Of a stretch of 64,000 nucleotides of DNA, positions 1 to 9,106 are shown one piece after another. This stretch comes from G013214665 sp964649815 (GTDB lineage Bacteria; Pseudomonadota; Alphaproteobacteria; Rhodobacterales; Rhodobacteraceae). Under the pieces are notes generated by a model that was given only the letters and a program-made list of their open reading frames with translations, was not told the origin of the DNA and did not search any database. The position numbers and the translations under genes are program-made. Within the stretch, counting starts at the first letter, position 1; each line of letters opens with the position of its first letter. The DNA lies in the NCBI GenBank assembly GCA_964649815.1, contig CAZYQC010000003.1, positions 1 through 64,000 on the forward strand, written 5' to 3'.

Positions 1-740
1 AAAGCCGCCGCAAGGCCGAACATCAGCGTGAACCGCGTGTCGATGTTGATACCCAAGAGCTGCCCCGTCTCGCGGTCGGCCATGCCTGCGCGCACGACCA
101 TACCAAAGGTCGTGAACTGCAAGAACGCAAAGACCGCTCCGATGATGATTGCCGCAAAGGCGAAATAGATGATCCGCCAATACGGATAGATGATGAGGTT
201 GGGGTCAAAGCCCAGCATGGCGCCAAAGTCAAAGGATCCGCGGAACGCGTCAGGTGCGGGCGTCGGGATCGGGTTGGCGCCGTAGAAATACTTGATGATT
301 TCCTGCAGCACGATGGCCAGGCCAAAGGTCACAAGAATTTGGTCGGCGTGTGGACGCTTGTAGAAGTGCTTGATCAGACCGCGCTCCATAACCACGCCGA
401 TCAAAATCATGATCGGGATGGCGAACAGGATCGAAAGCGGCACGGCCCAGTCTATAATGACATCCCCGGTTTCCGGGCCGAAGATGTCGTGAAGATACGG
501 CACGTCGACCTTCAAGGGGTTCCCCAGAAAGTCCTTTTTCGTCTCGTCTATCACAGTGTGGGACAGCGTTAGGATACGGCTTAGCGTGACCGCGCAGAAT
601 GCACCGATCATGAACAGGGCGCCGTGCGCAAAGTTCACCACGCCGAGGGTCCCGAAAATGAGCGTTAGGCCCAAGGCAATCAGCGCATAGGCCGAGCCTT
701 TGTCGAGACCGTTCAAAATTTGAAGGATGATGGCTTCCAT
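1..740 (-). CDS. Branched-chain amino-acid-type ABC transporter permease (LivH family), 3' end outside window
   Basis: Inner-membrane permease of a HAAT-type ABC importer. About 246 codons are visible from an ATG at 738-740 and the frame is still open at base 1, so the C-terminus lies outside the window. The N-terminus runs MEAIILQILNGLDKGSAYAL, then a LivH-like GLTLIFGTLGVVNFAHGA segment; further hydrophobic helices are separated by a loop of about 40 polar residues (roughly 60-100), longer than in typical LivH. It lies 87 bp downstream of the binding-protein gene on the same strand, so the two are probably one operon. The substrate cannot be read from sequence; amino acids, amides or urea are all transported by this family. 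Confidence 0.9.
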   Translation of the reverse strand, partial: MEAIILQILNGLDKGSAYALIALGLTLIFGTLGVVNFAHGALFMIGAFCAVTLSRILTLSHTVIDETKKDFLGNPLKVDVPYLHDIFGPETGDVIIDWAVPLSILFAIPIMILIGVVMERGLIKHFYKRPHADQILVTFGLAIVLQEIIKYFYGANPIPTPAPDAFRGSFDFGAMLGFDPNLIIYPYWRIIYFAFAAIIIGAVFAFLQFTTFGMVVRAGMADRETGQLLGINIDTRFTLMFGLAAA

Positions 741-827
741 TGTCCCACCTCATGGGTTGTCGCGCAAATGCGCGCAGCATTTTCGCTGGGGTAGGGTGGG
801 CAGTGATCTGCCCACCCAAGGTTTGGC

Positions 828-2165
828 TTATGCGCCTGGGTTGCAAGCACCCAGTTCGCCGCCAAAGATCGACGCGTCGTATGTGACCTGCGCCGTTGGC
901 GTAACTTCAACGATTTCGAGAAGGTCGAATTCAGAAGTCGGGTTCTCTTTACCCTTCACAACCAGAACATCTTTGAAGCACTGGTGGTCTTCGGCACGGT
1001 AAAGTGTTGGACCGTTGCCCATTCCGTCGAATTCAAAATCTTCAAGCGCTTCGGCCACTGCACATGGGTTGAACGAGCCCGCGCGCTCAACCGCGTCTGC
1101 ATAGAGCAGCGCCTGAACGTAGCATGTGTGCGCCGCCTGAGATGGCGGGAAGCCGTACTTGGTGCCGAAGGACTTAACGAACGCTTTGGAGCCTTCGTCC
1201 TGCAGCGACCAGTGCCAGTTTGTCGAGCCAAAGATGCCCTTAACGTTGGCACCCGCACCCTTCGCCATAAGGCGAGAGTAGAGCGGTACGATGATTTCGA
1301 AGTTCTTGCCGTTCACCTGCTTGTCGCGCAGGCCGAACTGAACCGCGTTGGTGAGAGAGTTCACCATGTTGCCGCCGTAGTGGTTCAGAACCAGAACGTC
1401 AGCACCGGACTGCAGAACCGGCGCGATGTAGGACGAGAAGTCGGTCTGTGTCAGTGGTGTTTTCACCGCTGCAACAGTTTCCCAGCCCATCGCTTCGGTC
1501 GACGTCCGAACCGCTTCTTCTGTTGTGTAACCCCAGTTGTAGTCTGCGGTCAGGTGATACGCGCGGCGGTCTTTGCCGTAGTTGTCACCCAAGATTGGCG
1601 CAAGCGCCGCACCGGACATGTAGGAGTTAAAGAAGTGACGGAAGCCGTTGGCTTTCTTGTCTTTGCCGGTTGTGTCGTTCGAGTGCGTCAGGCCGGCCAT
1701 AAAGATGACGCCTGCTTCTTGGCAGAGTGCCTGCACCGCAACGGCCACACCCGAAGAAGAGCCGCCTGTGATCATCACAGCGCCGTCTTTTTCGATCATG
1801 GAACGCGCAGACGCACGGGCTGCATCAGATTTTGTCTGCGTGTCGCCCGTGACGTATTCAACTTTCTTGCCCAGGATACCGTTGCCCTGCAGAGCTTTGG
1901 AGCTGAACGTGTTCATCATGCCGCCGTCGCCGCCACCGTTCAGGTGTTCTACGGCAAGCTCGTAGGCGCGCAGTTCGTCTGCACCCTCGTCCGCATAGGG
2001 GCCTGTCTGTGGCACGTTAAAGCCAAGCGTGACAGAGCTGCCTGTTGGCTCGTTGGTAAACGCAGCGGCTGATTGTGCTGTAAAGATCGTTGGCAGAGCC
2101 AGGCCAGAGCCTGCAACAGCACTTGTCTTTAGCACGCCACGACGTGTGAAGTTCGATTTGGACAT
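828..2165 (-). CDS. ABC transporter substrate-binding protein, branched-chain amino-acid type (Peripla_BP_6), Tat-exported
   Basis: Periplasmic binding protein of 445 residues feeding the permease downstream. It opens with a twin-arginine signal (TRRGVLK at residues 7-13, then a hydrophobic stretch to about residue 33), which implies folded export. The mature part begins VTLGFNVPQTGPYADEG, the usual first strand of HAAT-type periplasmic proteins. The start at 2165 was chosen over an ATG six bases upstream because GGGAGG abuts that earlier ATG with no spacer but sits about six bases from this one. Four or more Cys in the C-terminal lobe could form disulfides. It is not close to UrtA, so I do not call it a urea-binding protein despite the urease genes further along. 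Confidence 0.9.
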   Translation of the reverse strand: MSKSNFTRRGVLKTSAVAGSGLALPTIFTAQSAAAFTNEPTGSSVTLGFNVPQTGPYADEGADELRAYELAVEHLNGGGDGGMMNTFSSKALQGNGILGKKVEYVTGDTQTKSDAARASARSMIEKDGAVMITGGSSSGVAVAVQALCQEAGVIFMAGLTHSNDTTGKDKKANGFRHFFNSYMSGAALAPILGDNYGKDRRAYHLTADYNWGYTTEEAVRTSTEAMGWETVAAVKTPLTQTDFSSYIAPVLQSGADVLVLNHYGGNMVNSLTNAVQFGLRDKQVNGKNFEIIVPLYSRLMAKGAGANVKGIFGSTNWHWSLQDEGSKAFVKSFGTKYGFPPSQAAHTCYVQALLYADAVERAGSFNPCAVAEALEDFEFDGMGNGPTLYRAEDHQCFKDVLVVKGKENPTSEFDLLEIVEVTPTAQVTYDASIFGGELGACNPGA

Positions 2166-2393
2166 AAACATCCTCCCAATGGTTTTCAGGCGAATGGAGG
2201 TCCTCAACCCCACGCGCCGCGCACTTTAGTGCAAATCAATTATCGCGTGGTTGGTGAAAACGAAGCAATAAGTGCCTTGAATGGCTCGCTTTTTTTGTAA
2301 ATATCTGCACAATACTACGGTATGCATTGTAAAGACTGTTATGTCGCAGTGCAGAAAGTCTTTGATTTGGTTGGTTTTGCGGCGGACGAAGAG

Positions 2394-3686
2394 ATGGCAA
2401 GAGAAGGGCTGACAGGGACCCGAATTCGCGAAAGGCGAGTCATCGCTGGGTTGAAACAGGCGGATCTCGCGCGTCAGATCGGCATTTCGGCGAGCTACCT
2501 CAACCTCATTGAACACAACAGGCGCAGAATCGGCGGAAAGCTTTTGCTAAGCATTGCGGCGGCCTTGAACGTTGAGCCCGTGGCTTTGACAGAGGGTGCA
2601 GAGGCGCAGTTGATTGCCGCTCTGCGCGAGGCTGCCGAAGACGCAAATTTGGCACCACAAGACGCAGAGCGCGCCGAAGATTTCGCAGGCCGCTTTCCCG
2701 GCTGGGCGAACGTTCTCGCCGATGCGCATCGGCGGATATCGACGCTCGAACGTACCATCGAAACGCTCAGTGACCGATTGGCGCATGACCCGGAACTGGC
2801 GGCCTCGATGCATGAGGTGCTGACAACTGCCGCTGCCATTCGGTCAACGGCGGCCATTCTGGTGGATGACAAAACGCTCGACGCACAATGGCGCGACCGC
2901 TTTCACGCCAACATCGATGCCGACAGCCGTCGCTTGGCCGAAAGCTCCAAAGCTTTGGTGTCTTACCTCGATTCCGATGCCGCGGAGGCCGACAGCGCCT
3001 CTTCCCCACGCGAACAGGTCGAAGTGTTTCTTGAAAGCCAAGACTATGTGTTTGAGGCGCTTGAGGCGGGGGATACCACGGTCGACGCGCTCATCCAGGC
3101 GTCTGAGGATTTGTCGACAGCCGCTTCACGTCACATCGCAAAGACGGTTTTAGAGCGGATCGTCGACGATAGCGCGCTGCTGCCGCGTGACGCCTTGCGC
3201 AGCGCCGTGGCCGAGCTTGGCCCCGATCCAGCGGGCCTTGCCCATCATTTCGATCTTGATGCCGCCTGCGTGATGCGCCGGTTGGCCTCAATCGCTGAGT
3301 TGAACGCGGGCCTCGTTGTTTGCGACCGCTCCGGTAGCCTTCTGTTTCGCAAGGCCGTGTCTGGTTTTGCCATCCCGCGATATGGCTCGGCCTGTCCGCT
3401 TTGGCCTTTGTTCGAGGCCCTATCCTTGCCTGGGCATCTCTTGTCCCGGCGCGTTCGGGCTTCGGGGCGGGGCGAAGCCGTGTTCCAATGCTATGCCGTT
3501 TCTGAAACCACCAGCCCTGCAGCCTATAACGCCGCGCCTTTGACGGTGGCCACGATGTTGGTCTTGCCTGTGTCAGACACCAAAGAGGACAGCGCGGACG
3601 CAATCGTTGGGTCCAGTTGCCGCGTTTGCACACGTTCAAATTGTGCAGGGCGGCGCGAACCCTCTATTCTGTCTGACGGCTTTTGA
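2394..3686 (+). CDS. XRE-family regulator of the short-chain acyl / RamB-ScfR type
   Basis: DNA-binding regulator of 430 residues. Residues about 7-60 form an HTH_3 domain (GTRIRERR...KQADLARQIGISASYLNLIEH). The long middle is helical, and the C-terminus carries a Cys cluster C409-x2-C412-x4-C417 followed by a Pro, which matches the end of RamB/ScfR-like regulators (DUF2083 family) that control acetate and propionate metabolism in other bacteria. The start at 2394 (MAREGLTG) is preferred because the homology begins there; an in-frame ATG exists at 2322. It precedes a sensor-kinase module on the same strand. What it regulates here is inference. Confidence 0.8.
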   Translation: MAREGLTGTRIRERRVIAGLKQADLARQIGISASYLNLIEHNRRRIGGKLLLSIAAALNVEPVALTEGAEAQLIAALREAAEDANLAPQDAERAEDFAGRFPGWANVLADAHRRISTLERTIETLSDRLAHDPELAASMHEVLTTAAAIRSTAAILVDDKTLDAQWRDRFHANIDADSRRLAESSKALVSYLDSDAAEADSASSPREQVEVFLESQDYVFEALEAGDTTVDALIQASEDLSTAASRHIAKTVLERIVDDSALLPRDALRSAVAELGPDPAGLAHHFDLDAACVMRRLASIAELNAGLVVCDRSGSLLFRKAVSGFAIPRYGSACPLWPLFEALSLPGHLLSRRVRASGRGEAVFQCYAVSETTSPAAYNAAPLTVATMLVLPVSDTKEDSADAIVGSSCRVCTRSNCAGRREPSILSDGF

Positions 3687-3788
3687 CAGCCTCCTATTTT
3701 CGTCCGATAATGGCCTATCTGGCGCGCCGACCACGACAAAACTCAAGAAATGTGGCGGATCGTCAAGGTGTCAGGGAGGAAATGACCG

Positions 3789-4175
3789 ATGGGCAAATCT
3801 GTCCTTTTGGTCGAGGATGAGTCGAACATCATCGAGGCCATGAGCTTTCTGCTCAGCCGTGAAGGCTGGCAGGTGAACACACATTCCGACGGCGCGACGG
3901 CCTTGGATGTGATCAAGTCGGACCGTCCCGATCTGGTCGTGCTCGACTATATGCTGCCAGGCAAAAGCGGTATGGAAATCTTGACGGATTTGCGCGCCGA
4001 CCCGGACTATCTAACGTTGCCGGTGCTGATGCTGACGGCCAGGGGTCAGTCCCGCGACCGAGAGCAGGCTGAAAAAGCGGGCGTCAGCCGCTTTATGACA
4101 AAGCCGTTTTCAAATACCGAAGTGCTGACCGCAGTGCGCGACCTTGTTTATGCAAACCAGGCCAACGCTACATGA
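3789..4175 (+). CDS. Single-domain response regulator
   Basis: CheY-like receiver of 128 residues with no output domain. It shows the acidic pair E9-D10, phosphoacceptor D53 in VVLDYMLPG, the Thr of MLTARG at residue 83, and K105 in the TKPF motif. GGAGG lies about eight bases before the ATG. Its stop overlaps the next start (ATGA), and that gene overlaps the sensor kinase, so the three are translationally coupled. It is the likely phosphorylation partner of the symporter-fused histidine kinase. With no DNA-binding domain, it must act by protein contact or as part of a relay. Confidence 0.92.
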   Translation: MGKSVLLVEDESNIIEAMSFLLSREGWQVNTHSDGATALDVIKSDRPDLVVLDYMLPGKSGMEILTDLRADPDYLTLPVLMLTARGQSRDREQAEKAGVSRFMTKPFSNTEVLTAVRDLVYANQANAT

Positions 4176-4477
4176 GCCGAGAGCGCACGCCGCCGATTTT
4201 TCTGGAACGCCGATCCTATCGACAAAGGCGCATGCTGGATGCTTTGCGACTTTTGCCAATTCTGGGTGCATTGCTGTGGATGGTGCCGGTCGTATGGCCT
4301 GTGGACGCGTCCCAACCACAGGATGACATGGCCCTGTCCACGGCTGTTGTCTACGTTTTCGGGGTTTGGGTGGTCTTGATCTTGTGTAGCGCCGGGTTGT
4401 GGCGCGTTCTCAAGCCCAGCCTTCAAGACGGTCACAAAGGCGCTTCTGAGCCGCCGTCGGGATCAGAGGCAGAATGA
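4172..4477 (+). CDS. Small membrane protein between response regulator and symporter-kinase
   Basis: 101 residues with a basic N-terminus (many Arg), two hydrophobic helices at about residues 25-43 and 58-78, and an acidic, Ser/Pro-rich tail. ATGA overlaps at both ends tie it tightly to the receiver upstream and the kinase downstream. I do not recognise a named family with certainty. Position and topology suggest an accessory subunit of the symporter part, comparable to the small DUF485-type membrane proteins that accompany acetate permease ActP, but that is inference. Confidence 0.75.
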   Translation: MSRERTPPIFLERRSYRQRRMLDALRLLPILGALLWMVPVVWPVDASQPQDDMALSTAVVYVFGVWVVLILCSAGLWRVLKPSLQDGHKGASEPPSGSEAE

Positions 4478-7155
4478 CCTCGATCAACATATTGATCGCG
4501 GTCAGCCTCGCCTACGTCGCGTTCCTGTTCGGCATCGCCTTTGCGGCAGAGCGTATGGCCGCACGCGGCAAAAGCGGTTGGTTGCGCTCGCCCGTTGTCT
4601 ACACATTATCGCTGTCGATTTATTGCACGGCTTGGACGTTTTACGGCGCTGTGGGCTATGCCGCACGCTCGGGCATGGAGTTTGTGACGATCTACCTAGG
4701 GCCTTCTCTGGTGATGATCGGCTGGTGGTGGCTTTTGCGGCGACTTGTGCGCATTGGCCGGGCGCAAGGTGTGACCTCGGTTGCTGACCTTATCTCCTCG
4801 CGCTACGGAAAATCGAACACGCTCGCCATCATCGTAACCTTGATGGCGGTCATTGGGGTCACCCCTTACATTTCACTGCAGCTCCAATCCGTCAGCCTGT
4901 CGCTATCCACCTTCGCAAACGCGGGCGCAGAAGAGGATTTCGTCACAACAACCGGCGGGTTTTGGGTCGCCTTTGGCTTGGCCCTGTTTACGGTTCTGTT
5001 CGGCACGCGAAATTTGAACGCCAATGAACGCCACGACGGTGTGGTCATTGCGGTTGCGGTCGAAGCTATCGTCAAGCTCATTGCGTTGCTGGCGGTTGGT
5101 GTGTTCGTCGTATGGGGCGTGGCCGGGGGGCTCGGCAACATGATGGCGCATATCGACGCCAGCCCCATCGGCACCTGGAGCATGGACCGCTCGCGCTGGG
5201 TCGCCCTGACGGCGGTGTCTGCGGCGGCATTTTTGTGCCTGCCGCGGATGTTTCAGGTTCTGGTGGTCGAGAATGACGACGAACGGCATCTGCAAGTCGC
5301 AAGCTGGGCTTTTCCGATTTATCTGATGCTCATGAGCCTTTTTGTGGTGCCGATTGCAGTTGTTGGGCTTGATATGCTGCCCGAAGGGTCCAACCCGGAT
5401 CTGTTCGTGATGACACTCCCGCTCAGCGAAGGGCGCGAAGGCCTTGCGATGCTGGCCTTTCTCGGCGGGTTCTCGTCTGCGACATCTATGGTCATCGTGG
5501 CGACGCTTGCTTTGTCCACAATGGTGTCGAACCACATCGTCATGCCGATTTGGCTCAAAACCAACGGGGAAGGGGCCTCCGTTTCCGGTGACGTGAGGAA
5601 TGTGGTGATCGTGGCACGGCGGGCCTCGATTCTGATCATCATCTTGCTTGGCTATCTCTACTACCGCGCGTCCGGCGGCAGCGCGGCCTTGGCGGCGATC
5701 GGGTTGATCTCGTTCGTGGGCGTGGCACAGTTTTTGCCCGTGATCATCGGTGGGATTTTCTGGCGCGGCGCCACGCGCACCGGGGCTGTTGCCGGACTTG
5801 CTGTGGGTTTTGTGCTTTGGGTGTTCACGTCACTCATGCCCAGTTTCGGCCCAGACGCGATCTTGGCGGCATCGGTCTTTGAAGATGGCCTCTGGGGATT
5901 GGACGGGTTACGCCCACATGCTCTTTTCGGGATCGAAGGTCTTGATCCAACCGTGCACGCGATTTTGTGGTCGCTGTCGCTGAACGCCATCGTTTTTGTC
6001 ACGGTGTCTCTCTTCACCTTCCCCAGTCCGCTGGAACGGCTGCAGGGGGCGCAGTTTGTGAATGTGTTCGATCACTCCAGCCAAACTCAGGGCTGGAAAG
6101 CTTCGGTCGCCGCGAGCGAGGATCTCATGATCATGTCGCAGCGTATCCTGGGGCCGTCCGAAGCCAGAACCCTGTTCCGAAAAGAGGCGTCGGTGCAAGG
6201 CGCACCGGGCGAGATGCCAGAGCCGACACCCGGTTTTTTGCGCAAGTTAGAGCGCGAGTTGTCGGCCACGGTCGGAACGGCGACAGCGCATGCGATGATC
6301 GCGCAACTCGTCGGCAGTGCGAATGTCTCGGTCGAAGATCTGATGGCTGTGGCGGATGAAAGTGCGCAAATGTTGGAATATTCCAACCAGCTCGAAGCCA
6401 AGTCCGAAGAATTGGCCAAAACGGCAGGACAGCTGCGGACGGCCAATGAAAAGCTGACGGCCTTGTCCGTTCAAAAGGACGCCTTCCTAAGCCAGATCAG
6501 CCACGAGCTGCGCACCCCCATGACATCGATCCGGTCATTTTCAGAGATTTTGCGCGATTCAGACGTGATGTCGCCCAGCGAGAAAACCAAGTTCGCCTCG
6601 ATTATCCACGACGAAGCGATCCGCTTGACACGGCTGTTGGACGATCTGCTGGACCTCAGTGTTTTGGAAAACGGACAGGTCAATCTGAACATTGAACAAG
6701 GCGACCTTGCGGCACTGGTCAAAAAGGCGATGAACGCCGTGTCCGTTGGCGATGCAGCCGGTTTCGAAATTGACTTTGAAACACCTTCGCCTGCGTTGAG
6801 CTTGGTCACCGACCACGACCGCTTGTGTCAGGTTCTCATCAATCTTATTTCGAATGCGATCAAATATTGCGACGCGCCCAAGCCCAAGCTGACCATCACT
6901 TTGGAAGAGCGCGGCGCGAATTCGGTTGTGGTGTTTGCAGACAATGGCACCCCCATCGCAGCCAAAGCCCGCAACGTGATGTTCGAAAAGTTTGCGCGCC
7001 TCGATAACGATGGCGCATCAGGCGCGGGCCTTGGCCTCGCGATTTGCCGCGAGATTATGGCGCGCCTGGATGGTGATATCGGATACGAAGTCGATCCAGA
7101 CGGAAACCGGTTTGTCGTTACCTTGCCGCGACCCGCAGCGATGGCGGCCCAGTGA
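4474..7155 (+). CDS. Sodium:solute symporter-fused sensor histidine kinase (CrbS/CbrA type)
   Basis: 893 residues joining a transporter and a kinase. Residues about 1-480 form a multi-helix SSF/SLC5 domain. A linker with a heptad-like coiled coil (about 625-670, EYSNQLEAKSEELAKTAGQL) follows. The HisKA domain has its phosphoacceptor His677 in the SHELRTP H-box; the HATPase domain has an N-box near residue 790 (NLISNAIKYC) and a G2 box near 850 (GAGLGLAI). Family members CrbS and CbrA control acetate or C/N metabolism. The RamB/ScfR-like regulator upstream fits a short-chain acid signal, but the ligand is inferred. The gene ends one base from the convergent gene's stop. Confidence 0.92.
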   Translation: MTSINILIAVSLAYVAFLFGIAFAAERMAARGKSGWLRSPVVYTLSLSIYCTAWTFYGAVGYAARSGMEFVTIYLGPSLVMIGWWWLLRRLVRIGRAQGVTSVADLISSRYGKSNTLAIIVTLMAVIGVTPYISLQLQSVSLSLSTFANAGAEEDFVTTTGGFWVAFGLALFTVLFGTRNLNANERHDGVVIAVAVEAIVKLIALLAVGVFVVWGVAGGLGNMMAHIDASPIGTWSMDRSRWVALTAVSAAAFLCLPRMFQVLVVENDDERHLQVASWAFPIYLMLMSLFVVPIAVVGLDMLPEGSNPDLFVMTLPLSEGREGLAMLAFLGGFSSATSMVIVATLALSTMVSNHIVMPIWLKTNGEGASVSGDVRNVVIVARRASILIIILLGYLYYRASGGSAALAAIGLISFVGVAQFLPVIIGGIFWRGATRTGAVAGLAVGFVLWVFTSLMPSFGPDAILAASVFEDGLWGLDGLRPHALFGIEGLDPTVHAILWSLSLNAIVFVTVSLFTFPSPLERLQGAQFVNVFDHSSQTQGWKASVAASEDLMIMSQRILGPSEARTLFRKEASVQGAPGEMPEPTPGFLRKLERELSATVGTATAHAMIAQLVGSANVSVEDLMAVADESAQMLEYSNQLEAKSEELAKTAGQLRTANEKLTALSVQKDAFLSQISHELRTPMTSIRSFSEILRDSDVMSPSEKTKFASIIHDEAIRLTRLLDDLLDLSVLENGQVNLNIEQGDLAALVKKAMNAVSVGDAAGFEIDFETPSPALSLVTDHDRLCQVLINLISNAIKYCDAPKPKLTITLEERGANSVVVFADNGTPIAAKARNVMFEKFARLDNDGASGAGLGLAICREIMARLDGDIGYEVDPDGNRFVVTLPRPAAMAAQ

Positions 7156-7156
7156 T

Positions 7157-7561
7157 TTAGCCAAGCGCGCTGCGGATGCCTTCCAGGTCATAGCCAGCCG
7201 CGCGACACGCGGCGAGGATCTCGTCAGGAGAAGATTTCCCCGCTTGTCCAAGCGCCCAGATGATCGTGGAGCGTGTGCCAGAGGCACAATACGCCAGAAC
7301 AGAGCCTTCGGCATCGGCGACCACCGCATTGTGACGTTCGATATTGTCTGGCGTCATGGTCTGATGTGTGATCGGCAAATGAACGATCTCCAACCCCGCC
7401 GCCTTGGCGGCTGCGTCCATCGCCGCCGTCTGGTGGCTCGGCGGGATTTCTGCGTCCGGTCGGTTGTTTATGATCGTCGTCACGCCTGCCGCCGCGATGC
7501 TTGGAAGGTCTTCGATCGAAATTTGTGGGGAGACAAAGTAACCGTCAGTGACTTGACGCAT
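7157..7561 (-). CDS. TIGR01244-family sulfur transferase / BLH phosphatase-like protein
   Basis: 134 residues of the DUF442 (BLH phosphatase-like) fold, related to dual-specificity phosphatases and rhodaneses. The C-x5-R catalytic loop is visible as C92-ASGT-R98-S. AAGGAG lies about seven bases before the ATG. It is the third gene of a minus-strand group with two YeeE/YedE half-proteins; in Xylella and Agrobacterium bigR-type operons the same families serve sulfide oxidation. A role in persulfide/sulfide handling is therefore likely but inferred. Confidence 0.85.
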   Translation of the reverse strand: MRQVTDGYFVSPQISIEDLPSIAAAGVTTIINNRPDAEIPPSHQTAAMDAAAKAAGLEIVHLPITHQTMTPDNIERHNAVVADAEGSVLAYCASGTRSTIIWALGQAGKSSPDEILAACRAAGYDLEGIRSALG

Positions 7562-7576
7562 GAGAACACTCCTTAC

Positions 7577-8008
7577 CTAGGCCGCTTGGTGCGACTGGCC
7601 CAGTTTGGGCAGGCGCGGCGCGGCGATCATACCAATCAACATCGCCGCCAGAAAGACCAACCCCGGCCAGCCGCCATAGCTCAGCGAGGCAAGTGCCGGA
7701 CCCGGGCAGAGCCCCACGAGCCCCCAGCCGACGCCGAAAAGAACGGATCCTGTGGCCAGACGCGGATCAAGCTTGGGTGGGCCGAAACTGGGAAAGGCGC
7801 CGCCAGCCAAAGGTTGCGTGCGCCTTTCGCGCAAACGCCAGGCGATTGCCATTGGAACAATCGCGCCCCCCATCACGAACATCAAAGTCGGGTCCCAGGC
7901 GCCGAACAGATCCAGAAAGCCCTGCACCTTGGTGGTGTCTGTCATTCCCGAAAAATGCAGCCCCGCCCCAAAGAGCGCGCCAGAGATCAATGCAAAAACC
8001 AGTCTCAT
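7577..8008 (-). CDS. YeeE/YedE family membrane protein (DUF6691 half)
   Basis: 143-residue membrane protein, four hydrophobic segments, with the family's Cys motif GLCPGPA near residue 105. It is the second half of a split YeeE/YedE pair; the full-length E. coli homologue TsuA takes up thiosulfate. The ATG at 8006-8008 lies directly after the stop of the other half (8010-8012). The two halves probably assemble as one channel-like unit for thiosulfate or another sulfur species. The substrate is inferred from the family. Confidence 0.85.
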   Translation of the reverse strand: MRLVFALISGALFGAGLHFSGMTDTTKVQGFLDLFGAWDPTLMFVMGGAIVPMAIAWRLRERRTQPLAGGAFPSFGPPKLDPRLATGSVLFGVGWGLVGLCPGPALASLSYGGWPGLVFLAAMLIGMIAAPRLPKLGQSHQAA

Positions 8009-8009
8009 C

Positions 8010-8426
8010 TCAGACCCCCACAATCAGGCGGAGCACTGCGACAGTGATGACACCTGCACCGATGTAAATGAGCGTGGCCACAATACCCCGCAGCGAAAGT
8101 CGTGAAATGCCGCAAACGCCGTGCCCGGAGGTGCATCCATTTGCGGTTCGCGTGCCAACGCCCACCGCCAAGCCGCCCAGTATCAAAAGTGCGACGTTTG
8201 TGGTCGCGTGTGTTGTTACCGGTGCGAAGAGGGCGTTCAGCAGGAACGGCACCGCGATGAGAGCCGCAACAAAGGCCATCCGCTCTTTCGCGGCATCACC
8301 GGCCGTGCCGTCGACCAAACTGCCGATAATGCCGCTGGCCCCCATGATACGCCCCGACCCCAAGAGCAAAACCGCGCCGGCTGTGCCGATCATCAGCCCG
8401 CCGACAAGACCCCATATCCAATCCAT
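8010..8426 (-). CDS. YeeE/YedE family membrane protein (first half)
   Basis: 138 residues, about four membrane helices, with the conserved TRTANGCTSGHGVCG stretch in the C-terminal third; its GCTSGH core is the hallmark Cys site of this family. AAGGAGG stands eight bases before the ATG. It is the first gene of the YeeE/YedE-YeeE/YedE-TIGR01244 group, probably preceded by the small membrane protein gene 11 bp upstream. Likely function is import or relay of a sulfur compound. Confidence 0.87.
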   Translation of the reverse strand: MDWIWGLVGGLMIGTAGAVLLLGSGRIMGASGIIGSLVDGTAGDAAKERMAFVAALIAVPFLLNALFAPVTTHATTNVALLILGGLAVGVGTRTANGCTSGHGVCGISRLSLRGIVATLIYIGAGVITVAVLRLIVGV

Positions 8427-8437
8427 TGTATTCCTCC

Positions 8438-8677
8438 TTAAGGACTAAGGAAGATCGCGACGATCACCAGCATCAATCCGATAACCGAAAGAAACAATGC
8501 ACCTAGATTAAGAGGCAGCGCCGCTTGCACAGCTGCGCGCATCTCTGCGTCCGGCAGATTAGCGCGCCGCGCCCGAAGAACTTTTAGGATTGAAGCGACG
8601 AGCCCCGCCAAGCCAACCAACGAGATAAAGGCCCCAACCCAGATCAAGATGTCGAAAATTGTGCGTCCGTCTTCCAT
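8438..8677 (-). CDS. Small two-helix membrane protein, unknown function
   Basis: 79 residues: an acidic N-terminus (MEDGRTIFD), a hydrophobic helix at about 9-33, a basic loop (KVLRARRANLPDAEMRA), and a second helix at about 54-77. I do not recognise the family. It lies 11 bp upstream of the YeeE/YedE pair on the same strand, so it may be co-transcribed with the sulfur genes. Confidence 0.7.
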   Translation of the reverse strand: MEDGRTIFDILIWVGAFISLVGLAGLVASILKVLRARRANLPDAEMRAAVQAALPLNLGALFLSVIGLMLVIVAIFLSP

Positions 8678-8808
8678 GGTGCGCAGCTACAACACCCTCG
8701 GCGGGGGGTCAACGCGACGAATGAGAGGGGCTGCTTTGGATTTCCCTTGCGGCCTGTAAGGCGGGTCGGTAATTCGATGATCTGGTAAGCGCGTAAAGGA
8801 GACAGGCC

Positions 8809-9087
8809 ATGTCTGATGCATCGATCGTTGAGGATACCCAACCTGACAGCTATCGGGTGACCGCGAACGAGTTGCGCGCTTTCATTGAGCGGTTTGAACG
8901 TCTCGAATCCGAGAAAAAGGACATCGCGGATCAGCAAAAAGAAGTGATGGCCGAGGCCAAAGCGCGCGGCTATGACACCAAGGTTATGCGCAAACTGATC
9001 GCGTTGCGCAAACGCGACCGCGATGACATCGCCGAGGAAGAAGCCGTTCTTGAGATGTACAAAGAAGCGCTTGGGATGAACGGCTAA
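8809..9087 (+). CDS. gapR: GapR (DUF2312) DNA-structuring protein
   Basis: 92-residue, highly charged, all-helical protein matching the alphaproteobacterial GapR family, which encircles overtwisted AT-rich DNA and aids replication in Caulobacter. The conserved core includes ELRAFIERFERLE, EVMAEAKARGYD and MRKLIALRKRD. AAAGGAGA lies about eight bases before the ATG. It is divergent from the small membrane protein gene and appears to be a single-gene unit. Confidence 0.93.
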   Translation: MSDASIVEDTQPDSYRVTANELRAFIERFERLESEKKDIADQQKEVMAEAKARGYDTKVMRKLIALRKRDRDDIAEEEAVLEMYKEALGMNG

Positions 9088-9106
9088 GCCCCGTTTTCTA
9101 CACGCT

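Noticed and set aside
984..2072. A 362-codon plus-strand open frame opposite the binding-protein gene
   Set aside because: Antisense shadow without ribosome binding site or homology.
1..2165. Urea ABC transporter urtAB
   Set aside because: The binding protein does not look like UrtA and the urease genes are 44 kb away. I keep the general branched-chain amino-acid-type call.
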